Assembly (NCBI RefSeq): GCF_006384975.1
Contig: NZ_CP021645.1
Span: forward strand, 5,050,001 to 5,114,000
DNA length: 64,000 nt
Reading direction: 5' to 3'
Source: Pseudomonas oryzihabitans
Lineage (GTDB): Bacteria > Pseudomonadota > Gammaproteobacteria > Pseudomonadales > Pseudomonadaceae
In this document: positions 1 through 7,969 of the stretch, in pieces
How positions within the stretch are numbered: position 1 is the stretch's first letter
Layout of the letters: every line of letters begins with the position of its first letter
The notes under the pieces: generated by a model
What the model was told of the DNA's origin: nothing
The model's input: only the letters and a program-made list of their open reading frames with translations
The model's database searches: none
Translations under genes and position numbers: made by a program

Positions 1-1137
1 CAGGCGGGTATGCAGGGTGCCCTCCGGTACGCCCCAGGCCTGCTCGACGAAGCTGCGGTCGGCGGCGGACAGCAGGCTGCGCTGGCCGGGCAGGCCGGGG
101 CCCATGTAGCCCATCTCGCGCCCGCCCATGGCGTTGGGCTGGCCGGTGAGGGAGAAGGGGCCGCTGCCCGGCCGGCAGATTTTACCGGTGGCCAGGTGCA
201 GGTTGCACAGGGCGTTGGTGCTCCAGGTGCCGTGGGTGCTCTGGTTCAGGCCCATGGTCCAGAGGCTGGTCCATTCGCCGGCCTCGCCGATCCAGCGGGC
301 GGCGGTACGGATGTCCGCCTCGGCCAGCCCCGTTTCCGCCGCGACGCGCGCCGGGGTGTAGTCGGCGAGAAAGGCCGGCATGGCGTCCCAGCCTTCGGTA
401 TGGGCGGCGATGAAGGCTTCGTCGAGATAGCCCTCGGCGTGCAGCAGGTGCAGCAGGCCATTGAGCAGCAGCAGGTCGGTGCCCGCCCGCAGTTGCAGGA
501 ACAGATCGGCCTTTTCGGCGGTGGCGGTGCGCCGCGGATCGATGACGATCAGCTTGGCGCCGCTCTTTACCCGGTCCAGCAGGCGCAGGAAGAGGATGGG
601 ATGGCAGTCGGCCATGTTGGCGCCGCTGACCAGGAAGAGGTCGGCGCGGTCGAGGTCGTCGTAGGAGCCGGGCGGGGCGTCGGAACCCAGGGACAGCTTG
701 TAGCCGGTGCCGGCGCTGGCCATGCACAGCCGCGAGTTGGATTCGAGCTGGTTGGTACCGATGAAGCCGCGCGCCAGCTTGCTCGCCAAGTACTGGGCTT
801 CCAGCGACATCTGGCCGGAGATATAGAAGGCGATGGCGTCCGGCCCGTCGCGGTCGAGGATGGCGCGGAGCCGCTCGGCGGTGGCGGCGATGGCCTGGTC
901 CATACCGGTCTGTACCGGTTCGTGGGAGCGGTCGCCTCTGATATAGGCCTGCTCCATGCGCCCGCTGTCCACCAGCGCCTGGTGGCTGGTGCTGCCCTTG
1001 GTGCAGAGGCGGCCACGATTGGCTGGATGGTCGCGATCACCGCTGACCTTGGTCACGCGGCCGTCTTCCACCTGCATGACGATCCCGCAGCCGACGCCGC
1101 AGTAGGGGCAGACGCTCTTGAGGTGGGTAGTGGCCAT
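1..1137 (-). CDS. nasA: Assimilatory nitrate reductase, catalytic subunit (N-terminal 379 residues; cut by window edge)
   Basis: Reduces nitrate to nitrite in the cytoplasm with a bis-MGD molybdenum cofactor. The visible N-terminus MATTHLKSVCPYCGVGCG carries the [4Fe-4S] ligands C10, C13, C17 and C45 (RLCTKG). It continues into the molybdopterin oxidoreductase domain (FYISGQMSLEAQYLASKL, GTNQLESNSRLCMASAG, DLFLVSGANMADCHP, VIDPRRT). The start is the ATG at 1135-1137, just after the leader terminator. The gene is divergent from nirB-nirD, which handles the product nitrite, so the two units form one nitrate-to-ammonium pathway. Upstream on its own strand are a hexaloop hairpin pair and an intrinsic terminator, which suggests antitermination control. 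The C-terminal half lies outside the window. Identity as the assimilatory type rests on motifs and on the nirBD neighbour. Confidence 0.93.
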   Translation of the reverse strand, partial: MATTHLKSVCPYCGVGCGIVMQVEDGRVTKVSGDRDHPANRGRLCTKGSTSHQALVDSGRMEQAYIRGDRSHEPVQTGMDQAIAATAERLRAILDRDGPDAIAFYISGQMSLEAQYLASKLARGFIGTNQLESNSRLCMASAGTGYKLSLGSDAPPGSYDDLDRADLFLVSGANMADCHPILFLRLLDRVKSGAKLIVIDPRRTATAEKADLFLQLRAGTDLLLLNGLLHLLHAEGYLDEAFIAAHTEGWDAMPAFLADYTPARVAAETGLAEADIRTAARWIGEAGEWTSLWTMGLNQSTHGTWSTNALCNLHLATGKICRPGSGPFSLTGQPNAMGGREMGYMGPGLPGQRSLLSAADRSFVEQAWGVPEGTLHTRL

Positions 1138-1165
1138 GGCGAGGATCCTTCGAAAGCTGGAAAGC

Positions 1166-1214
1166 AAAAAGGCGCCGGTCGCTGTCCCCGAGGGGAAGCG
1201 AACACGGCGCCTTT
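1166..1214 (-). terminator. Leader intrinsic terminator upstream of nasA
   Basis: Read on the minus strand, a GGCGCC arm (about 1206-1211) and a second GGCGCC arm (1171-1176) close a hairpin that is followed at once by TTTTTGC (1164-1170). It sits about 30 nt before the nasA ATG, so it would end transcription in the leader unless overridden. Its ascending arm shares bases with the upstream hairpin at 1210-1225, so the two structures exclude each other, as in antitermination leaders. Confidence 0.75.
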
Positions 1215-1244
1215 GTCGTGAAAGGGAGCGATCGGCGTTGACCG
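1210..1244 (-). promoter_or_regulatory. Candidate ANTAR/NasT-type two-hairpin antiterminator, nasA leader
   Basis: On the minus strand, hairpin 1 (1229-1244) is CGGTC-AACGCC-GATCG, five pairs including one G-U, with a six-base loop that has A at position 1 and G at position 4, the ANTAR loop signature. Hairpin 2 (1210-1225) is CCTTT-CACGAC-AAAGG, also six-looped and with G at position 4, but with C rather than A at position 1. The 3' arm of hairpin 2 overlaps the ascending arm of the terminator. NasT-type control of nas leaders is known in Azotobacter and Pseudomonas; applying it here is an inference. Confidence 0.55.
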
Positions 1245-1556
1245 TTCCATGAACGGGATTTAGCAAGGCCCGCGCCAGTTCGCCTCGCGTGGCGGTGCGA
1301 GGCGCATAGGTACTGGCCTCGCGGGGTCAGGATGACGAACGCGAAGGTGTCACCCGGCACGGGCTCGGTGCGCCGCGACGGGGCAAACGGGCGAGGTCTT
1401 GCACCGTTCTGGTTCCAGTTGGCTGCCCGGCGTTTTCCGCTTCAACCTGGTCTGCGGACTCTACAGGCCGCGCCAACTGGGGATTTCCAGGCGCCGGCGC
1501 AAAACTGGCACAGCCGATGCAGGAGCCTTGGCAGACCCGCCAATTCGGGTCGCCCG

Positions 1557-1590
1557 GTCGATCAACGGCGATCGACTGCCACTGCAGGCG
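1557..1590 (+). promoter_or_regulatory. Candidate ANTAR/NasT-type hairpins, nirB leader
   Basis: Positions 1557-1576 form a perfect seven-pair stem GTCGATC/GATCGAC around the six-base loop AACGGC (A1, G4). Directly after it, TGCC-ACTGCA-GGCG (1577-1590) gives a four-pair stem with another A1/G4 hexaloop. The first loop is nearly the same as the one in the divergent nasA leader (AACGCC), which argues for one shared regulator. Unlike the nasA side, hairpin 2 does not overlap the terminator at 1637-1675, so how it would block termination is not clear. Confidence 0.5.
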
Positions 1591-1636
1591 ACGGGCACGG
1601 AGCAGAGCCAAGGGCTCCTCCTTACAGAGAACAGGC

Positions 1637-1675
1637 AAAGGCGCCTGAGACCGCAAGGTTTCAGGCGCCTTTTTA
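1637..1675 (+). terminator. Leader intrinsic terminator upstream of nirB
   Basis: A strong hairpin with arms AAAGGCGCCTGA (1637-1648) and TCAGGCGCCTTT (1661-1672) and a GCAA loop is followed by a T-rich tail. It lies about 47 nt before the nirB ATG. No gene upstream needs this terminator on this strand, because nasA diverges, so it is best read as an attenuator of nirBD. Confidence 0.8.
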
Positions 1676-1721
1676 TTTGCCGCGAATCAACCTGATTGGC
1701 CTCGGCCGGGGGATAGCCTCC

Positions 1722-4271
1722 ATGAACAGCATCGTGACCCGCAAAGAACGCCTGATCGTCGTCGGCAACGGCATGGTCGGTCACCACCTCGTCGAGCAAC
1801 TGCTGGCCGCCGGCGCCCTGGATCACTACGAGATCCATGTCTTCGGCGAAGAGCGCCAGCGCGCCTACGACCGGGTGCACCTCTCCGAATACTTCGCCGG
1901 CCGCGATGCCGAATCCCTGGCCATGAGCGAAGCCGGCCTCTATGCCGTACCCGGCCTGGTGCTGCACCTGGGCTGCGCGGTGACCGCCATCGACCGCGAG
2001 CAGCGCCAGGTGCTGACCGCCGAGGGCGCCTTCGGTTACGACCGCCTGGTGCTAGCCACCGGCTCCTATCCCTTCGTGCCGCCCATCGAAGGCGCCGAGG
2101 GCGATTCGCGCCTGGTGTACCGCACCCTGGATGACCTGGACACCATCCGCCTGGCCGCCGCCAAGGCCCGCCGTGGCGTGGTGGTGGGCGGTGGCCTGCT
2201 GGGCCTGGAAGCGGCCAACGCCCTGAAATCCCTGGGTCTGGAAGCCCATGTGGTGGAATTCGCCCCGCGCCTGATGCCGGTGCAGCTGGATGACCTGGGT
2301 GGCGCCGCGCTCAAGCAGCGCATCGAAGACCTCGGCGTCGGCGTGCACCTGTCCAAGGCCACCCAGAACATCACCGCCGGCAGCGAATACCGCTACCGCA
2401 TGAACTTCGCCGGCGAGGATTTCCTCGAGACCGACCTGGTGCTGTTCTCTGCCGGTATCCGCCCCCAGGATGCCTTGGCCCGTGGCTGCGGCCTGGAAAT
2501 CGGCCCGCGCGGCGGGGTGGCGGTGGACAATCTCTGCCTGACCAGCGATCCCGCCATCTACGCCATCGGTGAATGTGCCGCCTGGAACGGCAGCATCTTC
2601 GGCCTGGTCGCCCCCGGCTACCAGATGGCGCGCCTGGTCTCCGCCGAACTCTGCCACGGCCAGAGCACCCCCTTCACCGGCGCCGACATGTCCACCAAGC
2701 TCAAGCTGCTCGGCGTGGACGTGGGCTCCATCGGCGATGCCCATGGCGCCACCCCGGGCGCGCGCAGCTATCGCTACATCGACGAGGCCAGCGCCAGCTA
2801 TCGCCGCCTGGTGGTCTCCGCTGACGGCAAGCAGGTGCTCGGCGCCGTGCTGGTGGGCGACAACAGCTACTACGACACCCTGCTGCAATACGCCCAGAAC
2901 GGCATCCCGCTGCCCCAGGATCCGGCCAGCCTGATCATGCCGGTGGGCGAGGGCGCCCCGACCCTGGGCGCTGATGCCCTGCCGGCCACCGCCACCCTCT
3001 GCTCCTGCCACAACGTCACCAAGGGCGCCGTCTGCGCCGCCATCGACGCCGGCTGCACCGACCTGGCCGGCATCAAGAGCTGCACCAAGGCCGGCACCGG
3101 CTGCGGCGGTTGCGCGGCGCTGGTCAAGCAGGTGTTCGAGCACGAGCTGCTGGCGCGCGGCGTGGAAGTCGACAAGAGCCTCTGCGAGCACTTCGCCCAT
3201 ACCCGCCAGGAGCTCTACCACCTGGTCCGCGTGGAAGGCATCCAGAGCTTCGACGACCTGCTGGCCCGCCATGGCCGCGGTCATCACGGCTGCGACATCT
3301 GCAAGCCCGCGGTGGCCAACATCCTGGCCTCCTGCTGGAACGCGCCCATCACCGATCCGCACCTGGTGCCCTTGCAGGACACCAACGACACCTTCATGGC
3401 CAACATGCAGAAGAACGGCACCTATTCAGTGGTGCCGCGCATCCCGGGTGGCGAGATCACCCCGGAAGGCCTGATCGCCATCGGCCAGGTGGCGAAGAAA
3501 TACGACCTCTACACCAAGATCACCGGCGGCCAGCGCATCGACCTGTTCGGCGCCCAGTTGCACGAATTGCCGGACATCTGGGGCGAACTGATCGCCGCCG
3601 GCTTCGAGACCGGCCATGCCTACGGCAAGTCCACCCGCACGGTGAAGAGCTGCGTGGGTAGCACCTGGTGCCGCTACGGGGTGCAGGACAGCGTCAAGAT
3701 GGCGCTGGACATCGAGCACCGCTACAAGGGCCTGCGCGCCCCGCACAAGCTCAAGTTCGCCGTCAGCGGCTGCACCCGCGAATGCGCCGAGGCGCAGAGC
3801 AAGGACATCGGCGTGATCGCTACCGAGAACGGCTGGAACCTCTATGTCTGCGGCAACGGCGGCATGCGGCCGCGCCACGCCGAGCTGTTCGCCACCGACC
3901 TCGACGACGAGACGCTGATCCGCTACATCGACCGCCTGCTGATGTTCTACATCCGCACCGCCGACCGCCTGCAGCGCACCTCGGTGTGGCGCGAATCCCT
4001 GGAGGGCGGCCTGGACTACCTCAAGCAGGTGATCATCGAGGACAGCCTGGGCCTGGCCGCCGAGCTGGAAGCCCAGATGCAACTGGTGGTGGATCGCTAC
4101 GAGTGCGAATGGGCCAACGCCCTGAGCGATCCCGACAAGCTCAAGCGCTTCCGCACCTTCGTCAACGAGCGCGGCAGCGATCCGGACATCCACTTCGTCA
4201 AGGAGCGCGGCCAGCGCCGGCCGGCGCGCCACCATGAACTTCAGCTGATCGCCGTCACCGAGGAGGTTTGA
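1722..4271 (+). CDS. nirB: Assimilatory nitrite reductase [NAD(P)H], large subunit
   Basis: Reduces nitrite to ammonium in the cytoplasm; 849 residues, a normal length for NirB. Domains in order: an FAD-binding Rossmann motif (LIVVGNGMVGHHLVEQL, about 11-27); an NAD-binding motif (GVVVGGGLLGLEAANAL, about 150-166); a BFD-type [2Fe-2S] domain with the CSCHN and CGGC cysteines (about 425-465); and the sulfite/nitrite reductase domain with the sirohaem-[4Fe-4S] ligands C644, C650 (CVGSTWC) and C684, C688 (CTREC). The ATG at 1722 was chosen because the protein similarity begins there; the in-frame open stretch further upstream runs through the leader hairpins and terminator and is not coding. nirD follows after 2 nt with its own GGAGG site inside the end of nirB. 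Confidence 0.96.
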   Translation: MNSIVTRKERLIVVGNGMVGHHLVEQLLAAGALDHYEIHVFGEERQRAYDRVHLSEYFAGRDAESLAMSEAGLYAVPGLVLHLGCAVTAIDREQRQVLTAEGAFGYDRLVLATGSYPFVPPIEGAEGDSRLVYRTLDDLDTIRLAAAKARRGVVVGGGLLGLEAANALKSLGLEAHVVEFAPRLMPVQLDDLGGAALKQRIEDLGVGVHLSKATQNITAGSEYRYRMNFAGEDFLETDLVLFSAGIRPQDALARGCGLEIGPRGGVAVDNLCLTSDPAIYAIGECAAWNGSIFGLVAPGYQMARLVSAELCHGQSTPFTGADMSTKLKLLGVDVGSIGDAHGATPGARSYRYIDEASASYRRLVVSADGKQVLGAVLVGDNSYYDTLLQYAQNGIPLPQDPASLIMPVGEGAPTLGADALPATATLCSCHNVTKGAVCAAIDAGCTDLAGIKSCTKAGTGCGGCAALVKQVFEHELLARGVEVDKSLCEHFAHTRQELYHLVRVEGIQSFDDLLARHGRGHHGCDICKPAVANILASCWNAPITDPHLVPLQDTNDTFMANMQKNGTYSVVPRIPGGEITPEGLIAIGQVAKKYDLYTKITGGQRIDLFGAQLHELPDIWGELIAAGFETGHAYGKSTRTVKSCVGSTWCRYGVQDSVKMALDIEHRYKGLRAPHKLKFAVSGCTRECAEAQSKDIGVIATENGWNLYVCGNGGMRPRHAELFATDLDDETLIRYIDRLLMFYIRTADRLQRTSVWRESLEGGLDYLKQVIIEDSLGLAAELEAQMQLVVDRYECEWANALSDPDKLKRFRTFVNERGSDPDIHFVKERGQRRPARHHELQLIAVTEEV

Positions 4272-4273
4272 CC

Positions 4274-4630
4274 ATGACCCAGACCAACACCGCACGCGCC
4301 CTGCAATCCGCCTGGCAACCCCTGTGCAGCCTGGCCGATCTGGTGCCTCAATCCGGCGTGGTCGCCCTGCACCAGGGTGAGCAGGTGGCGTTGTTCTACC
4401 TGCCCGATACCGAGCAGAAGGTCTTCGCCGTGGGCAACCGCGATCCCAAGTCCGGCGCCAACGTCATCGGCCGCGGCATCGTCGGCCACCTCGGCGGTGA
4501 GTTGGTGATCGCTTCGCCGCTGTACAAGCAGCATTTCCGCCTGAGCGATGGCGGCTGTTTGGAATACCCCGAGCAGACCTTGCCCACCTGGGCGGTGCGG
4601 TTGAACGGGGAGCAGGTGGAGATCGCCTGA
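4274..4630 (+). CDS. nirD: Nitrite reductase [NAD(P)H], small subunit (Rieske-like)
   Basis: Small partner of NirB, 118 residues, Rieske-like fold. It starts MTQTNTARALQSAWQPLCSL and contains the VFAVGNRDPKSGANVIGRGI segment typical of NirD. As in other NirD proteins, the Cys/His ligands of true Rieske proteins are absent, so no iron-sulfur cluster is expected. The ATG at 4274 has GAGGAGGT at 4259-4266 as ribosome binding site, and the spacing to the nirB stop indicates translational coupling. The region downstream is interrupted by an insertion element at 4665. Confidence 0.95.
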   Translation: MTQTNTARALQSAWQPLCSLADLVPQSGVVALHQGEQVALFYLPDTEQKVFAVGNRDPKSGANVIGRGIVGHLGGELVIASPLYKQHFRLSDGGCLEYPEQTLPTWAVRLNGEQVEIA

Positions 4631-4639
4631 GGCGGCTTG

Positions 4640-4660
4640 CCCTCACGCCAACCCTCTCCC
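4640..4660. repeat. Left half of a CCCTCACSCCAACCCTCTCCC hairpin, split by an IS
   Basis: This stretch after nirD is the left arm of a repeat seen intact at 23701-23733 and 44061-44097. Its complementary arm (GAGGGAGAGGGGTT, 5414-5427) now lies on the far side of the insertion element, so the element landed in or beside the loop of the hairpin. Confidence 0.6.
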
Positions 4661-4664
4661 GGAG

Positions 4665-5406
4665 TGTATGGCCCGGAGACATGGTGGACACCTGTTCGAG
4701 GACAAGGTGGACAGGTGTCAGGCGACGGAGCGTCCCGTCGTCGCCGTCCGGGGGTGTAGATTCAGGCACGCGATGCGACAGGTGCGCCAGAGCACGTGGT
4801 ACTGGCCATCCATCCCTTCGGAATGGATCAGCACGGGCTTGCCGAGGAAGGCCTTGCCCACCCGCCACTCCTGGCCTCGGCAGTGGATGAGTCCCTGGTC
4901 GCGCACCGAACGGATGATACTGCCTTCAGCATACTGCGGCGCAGGTGGCGTGGGGCAATAGGCGCGGGGGCTGGGCCGATAGTGCGTCTGGGGCACCTGT
5001 ATACCCGGCGCCTGATGCGGCCGCTAGGCATCGTAGCGCTGTCGCCAGTGGTCGAGTGCCCACTGCGCCTTGTCCAGGACTGCCCACGGCGGGCCTTGCA
5101 GGACTTCGGCCTTGAGCGTGCGGTGGAAGCCTGTTTCGGTGCACAGCGGCCTGGCGACGTCGCCGGACGGCGCGAGCGATCCGTCAGTGCTTCGCCGGCC
5201 CTGGCACGCGCCAGCCATTTACATGCCGTCGTCGGGTTAATGCCGAAACGGCGACACAGCAAGCGTACGTTCGCTCCGGCCTGTTGTGCCAAGTCAACAA
5301 ATTCTTCGCGTAACGCCATCGTGGACCTCTCCTGCCACGGCATCGGCCTGCTCACTTCTAGCCAGATGCCGCAGCTTGATGTGTCCACCCTGTCTCAGGC
5401 TATACA
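4665..5406. mobile_element. Degenerate IS481-family insertion sequence
   Basis: Imperfect 29-bp terminal inverted repeats bound the element. The left end (4665-4693) begins TGTATGGCCCGGAGACATGG, and the complement of the right end (5378-5406) begins TGTATAGCCTGAGACAGGGT; about 23 of 29 positions agree, including the GTGGACAC core. Between them is a broken transposase on the minus strand. At about 742 bp it is well below the usual 1-1.3 kb of IS481 elements, which fits an internal deletion. No target-site duplication could be recognised (CGGAG on the left, TCTGC on the right), so the insertion is old or rearranged. Confidence 0.75.
4718..5343 (-). pseudogene. IS481-family transposase remnant (internal deletion plus frameshifts)
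   Basis: The N-terminal part (MPWQERSTMALREEFVDLAQ, LCRRFGINPTTACKWLARAR, then LTDRSRRP) is the helix-turn-helix region of an IS481 transposase and starts at 5343. It then jumps, in another frame, to FHRTLKAEVLQG and ALDHWRQRYDA, which normally lie after the catalytic core. In a third frame it continues as PSPRAYCPTPP and EWRVGKAFLGKPV and ends at a plausible native stop (4718). Roughly 190 residues carrying the DDE core are missing and there are at least two frame changes, so it cannot be active. Confidence 0.8.
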
Positions 5407-5446
5407 TCTGCCAGAGGGAGAGGGGTTTATCGAGGTCATGGACGCT

Positions 5447-5480
5447 ACGAGGTTGGGTTGAGCGCAGCCAAGCCCAACGG
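5447..5480. repeat. Partial copy of the GTAGGTTGGG palindromic repeat
   Basis: CTACGAGGTTGGGTTGAG followed by AAGCCCAACGG matches one half of the long palindromes at 17043-17130, 23817-23900 and 43969-44053. Only one arm is present. It sits directly behind the GST gene. Confidence 0.6.
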
Positions 5481-5484
5481 GCCC

Positions 5485-6153
5485 TCAGGCGTAGACGTAG
5501 GGCCCGCCCTGCTGCAGCGCCCGCTGGTAGGCCGGGCGGGCGTGGATGCGCTGGAGGAAGTCCACGAGCTTGGGCCGCTTGCCGTTGTCCAGGCCGGCGC
5601 GGGCGTTGGCGGCCTCCAGGGGGAAGCTGAGCTGGATATCGGCCGCGCTGAAGCTATCACCGACGAACCAGCCGCTGGCGCCCAACTGGCTTTCCAGGTA
5701 ATCCAGGTGCAGGTCCAACTGCGGTTGGATGAAGCTGGCCGTGGCTTTGGCTGCTATGCCCTTGGCGATGGGCTTGGCGAAGAAGGGCATCGGCGAGGTG
5801 GCGATGCGGTCGAACACCAGCTTGAGCAGCAGCGGCGTCATGGCCGAGCCCTCGGCGTAGTGCAGCCAGTAGGTATAGCGGACGAACTCGGGGCTGTCCT
5901 GGGCCGGCAGCAACTGGGGACCGTAGCGCCGCGCCAGGTAGTCGATTATGGCGCCGGATTCGGCCAGGGTCAGGTCGCCATCGACGATCACCGGCGACTT
6001 GCCCAGCGGATGCACCTCGCGTAGTTCCGGCGGGGCGAACAGGCCGCCGGCGGCGCGCTCGTAGCGCTGCACCCGATAATCGAGGCCCAGTTCTTCGAGC
6101 AGCCAGAGCACCCGCTGGGAGCGGGAGTTGTTCAGGTGGTGGACGATGATCAT
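5485..6153 (-). CDS. Glutathione S-transferase family protein
   Basis: 222 residues, normal for a soluble GST. The N-terminal thioredoxin-like domain (about 1-78) starts MIIVHHLNNSRSQRVLWLLE, with the Ser/Asn region where GSTs activate glutathione, and includes the cis-proline and glutathione-binding segments KSPVIVDG and LAESGAIIDYL. An all-helical C-terminal domain follows (FVGDSFSAADIQLSFPLEAA). Predicted cytosolic; the substrate cannot be deduced. It lies 27 nt downstream of the MscS-type channel gene on the same strand, so the two may be cotranscribed. The start has an AAGGAAAG site just upstream. Confidence 0.9.
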   Translation of the reverse strand: MIIVHHLNNSRSQRVLWLLEELGLDYRVQRYERAAGGLFAPPELREVHPLGKSPVIVDGDLTLAESGAIIDYLARRYGPQLLPAQDSPEFVRYTYWLHYAEGSAMTPLLLKLVFDRIATSPMPFFAKPIAKGIAAKATASFIQPQLDLHLDYLESQLGASGWFVGDSFSAADIQLSFPLEAANARAGLDNGKRPKLVDFLQRIHARPAYQRALQQGGPYVYA

Positions 6154-6180
6154 GGTCTTTCCTTGAGCCTGGGCCGGGGA

Positions 6181-7461
6181 TCAGGGCGCCGGGGTGCCCG
6201 GCTCGCCCAGTGAAGTCATGGCGTCCCGCGCGTCGAGCCGTCCGCGGAAGTCGCGTCCGCTCGGGTGCTGGAACACATGGAGGCCGAACTCCGGGAGGAT
6301 GGCCAGCAGGTGGTCGAAGATGTCCCCCTGGATACCTTCATATTGCGCCCACACCGTGGTGTTGGTGAAGCAATAGACCTCGATGGGCAGGCCCTCGGCG
6401 GAGAGTGGCATCTGCCGCACCAGGAGAGTCATGTCCTGGCGTACGCCGGGATGGGCGCGCAGGTAGCGTTCCACATAGGCACGGAAGGTCCCCAGGTTGG
6501 TCACCCGCCGGGTGTTGACCGGTTCCTGGCCGCGCTTTTCCAGCTTGAGATTCCAGTCGGCGAGTTCCTCTTCCTTGGCGGTGAGGTAGTCGTCCAGCAG
6601 GTTGAAGCGGTGCAGGTGCTCGCGCTCGGCATCGCTGAGGAAGTGCACGCTGTTCTGGTCGATGTTCAGCGAGCGTTTGATGCGCCGGCCGCCGGCTTCC
6701 TGCATGCCGCGGTAGTTGCGGAAGGAGTCGGTGATGAATCTCTTGGTGGGAATGGTGGTGATGGTCTTGTCGAAATTTTGCACCTTCACCGTGTGGAGGG
6801 CGATGTCGATGACGTCGCCGTCGGCGTTGAGCTGGGGCATCTCGATCCAGTCACCGACGCGAATGATGTCGTTGCTGGAGATCTGCACGCTGGCCACCAG
6901 GGAGAGCAGGGTGTCCTGGAAGATCAACAGCAGCACCGCGGCCATGGCACCCAGGCCGGAGAGCAGGATCAGCGGCGAGCGATCGATCAGGGTGGCGATC
7001 ATCAGGATGACCGCGATGGCATAGATGACGATCTTGCTGACCTGGACATAGCCCTTGATCGGCTTGAGTCGCGCCGAGGGCCGCCGCGAGTAGAGCACGT
7101 TGATCACGTTGAGAGCGCTGCCCAGGGCCAGGGCGATGGTCAGCACGATGAAGGCGCTGCAGACGTTCTGCACCACGGTGACCAGCGCCTTGGGCAAACC
7201 GGAGATCAGCCCCACGCCGCCGGCCAGCACCAGCGCCGGGACGATGTTGGCCAACCGGCCGATGACCCTGTGGTGATTGAGTTCCTGGTCCTGGCCGAAG
7301 GAGGTGCTGCGCAGCAGGCGATAGAAGCCGCGCACCAGGATACGCTTGACGACCCAGTTGAGGATCCAGGCGGCCAGCAGGAGGCCGAGGCAGGCGAGTA
7401 GGGTGGTGAGTTGCGGGTGTTTTTCCAGATCGTCGATCAGTTGGGTAAGGGCCGTGGGCAT
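6181..7461 (-). CDS. MscS-family mechanosensitive ion channel (YbdG-like)
   Basis: 426-residue inner-membrane protein. It has an N-terminal helix (LLACLGLLLAAWILNWVV), further hydrophobic segments (IVPALVLAGGVGLISGL, AFIVLTIALALGSALNVI, IVIYAIAVILMIATLI) and the pore/TM3 region (LLSGLGAMAAVLLLIFQDTL), followed by the MscS beta domain (NDIIRVGDWIEMPQLNADGD, TTIPTKRFI). Length and the long C-terminal soluble part fit the YbdG subgroup of small-conductance channels that respond to osmotic downshift. The start is followed by MPTALTQLIDDLEKHPQ. It is divergent from the lipoprotein gene at 7574. Confidence 0.92.
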   Translation of the reverse strand: MPTALTQLIDDLEKHPQLTTLLACLGLLLAAWILNWVVKRILVRGFYRLLRSTSFGQDQELNHHRVIGRLANIVPALVLAGGVGLISGLPKALVTVVQNVCSAFIVLTIALALGSALNVINVLYSRRPSARLKPIKGYVQVSKIVIYAIAVILMIATLIDRSPLILLSGLGAMAAVLLLIFQDTLLSLVASVQISSNDIIRVGDWIEMPQLNADGDVIDIALHTVKVQNFDKTITTIPTKRFITDSFRNYRGMQEAGGRRIKRSLNIDQNSVHFLSDAEREHLHRFNLLDDYLTAKEEELADWNLKLEKRGQEPVNTRRVTNLGTFRAYVERYLRAHPGVRQDMTLLVRQMPLSAEGLPIEVYCFTNTTVWAQYEGIQGDIFDHLLAILPEFGLHVFQHPSGRDFRGRLDARDAMTSLGEPGTPAP

Positions 7462-7573
7462 AGGGGGTCTCTTGACGGGATACTACGGGCGCCACGTTAG
7501 CAAAGCTGCGCCGCGGTTGCCGTATTCGTCGCCGGTGGCCGGTCCAAGGTTCAGTCTGTTCAGGAAAATTCCC

Positions 7574-7963
7574 ATGCGTGTTCGCTCTACTGCGCTGCTC
7601 CTGGCCGCTGCCGTGCTGCTCGCCGGCTGTGCGGCGCGTCCCTTCGGCCCGCCGACCCTGGACGATCGGCTGGCCGAGTTGGGTTATCGCCAGGGCGCGC
7701 CGGTGGACACCATCCTCGGCTTCGATCTGTCCGGTTGGAACTACCTGGATAGCCGCCACCTGGCGTTGGGAACCGGCCTGGGCCGGGCCTATCTGGTGGA
7801 CTTCGCCGCGCCCTGCGGTAACCTCGCCGCAGGCAATCGCCTGGGCTATCGCTCACGCGCCGCCGGCTTGCGACCGGGCGATTTCCTGGTCTCCACCGAT
7901 GCCCGGGGCAGCCGGATGGACTGCCCCATCGGCGGCCTGTACCGCCTCGATCCGCTGCGTTGA
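7574..7963 (+). CDS. Small lipoprotein (DUF6491-like)
   Basis: 129 residues. An N-terminal signal MRVRSTALLLAAAVLLAGCA ends in the lipobox LAGC, so it is expected to be lipidated at Cys20. The mature part (LDDRLAELGYRQGAPVD, GWNYLDSRHLALGTG, YLVDFAAPCGNL) looks like the small DUF6491 proteins of Pseudomonas, which have no known role. Two cysteines in the mature part (CGN and MDCPIGG) could pair. The DUF488 gene starts 6 nt after its stop, so they probably share a transcript. Confidence 0.82.
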   Translation: MRVRSTALLLAAAVLLAGCAARPFGPPTLDDRLAELGYRQGAPVDTILGFDLSGWNYLDSRHLALGTGLGRAYLVDFAAPCGNLAAGNRLGYRSRAAGLRPGDFLVSTDARGSRMDCPIGGLYRLDPLR

Positions 7964-7969
7964 GCCGCC

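Noticed and set aside
10..1221. A 403-codon open frame on the plus strand
   Set aside because: It is the complement of nasA. Its composition (Gly/Ala/Val/Gln-rich) is typical of antisense frames in GC-rich genes, and the minus frame has clear molybdopterin-enzyme motifs.
1332..1721. N-terminal extension of nirB (130 more in-frame codons)
   Set aside because: It runs through two hairpins and a rho-independent terminator, shows no similarity to NirB, and the family start fits the ATG at 1722.
2052..3362. A 436-codon minus-strand frame inside nirB
   Set aside because: Antisense shadow; low-complexity Gly/Ala/Val content and no domain motifs, opposite a well-supported gene.
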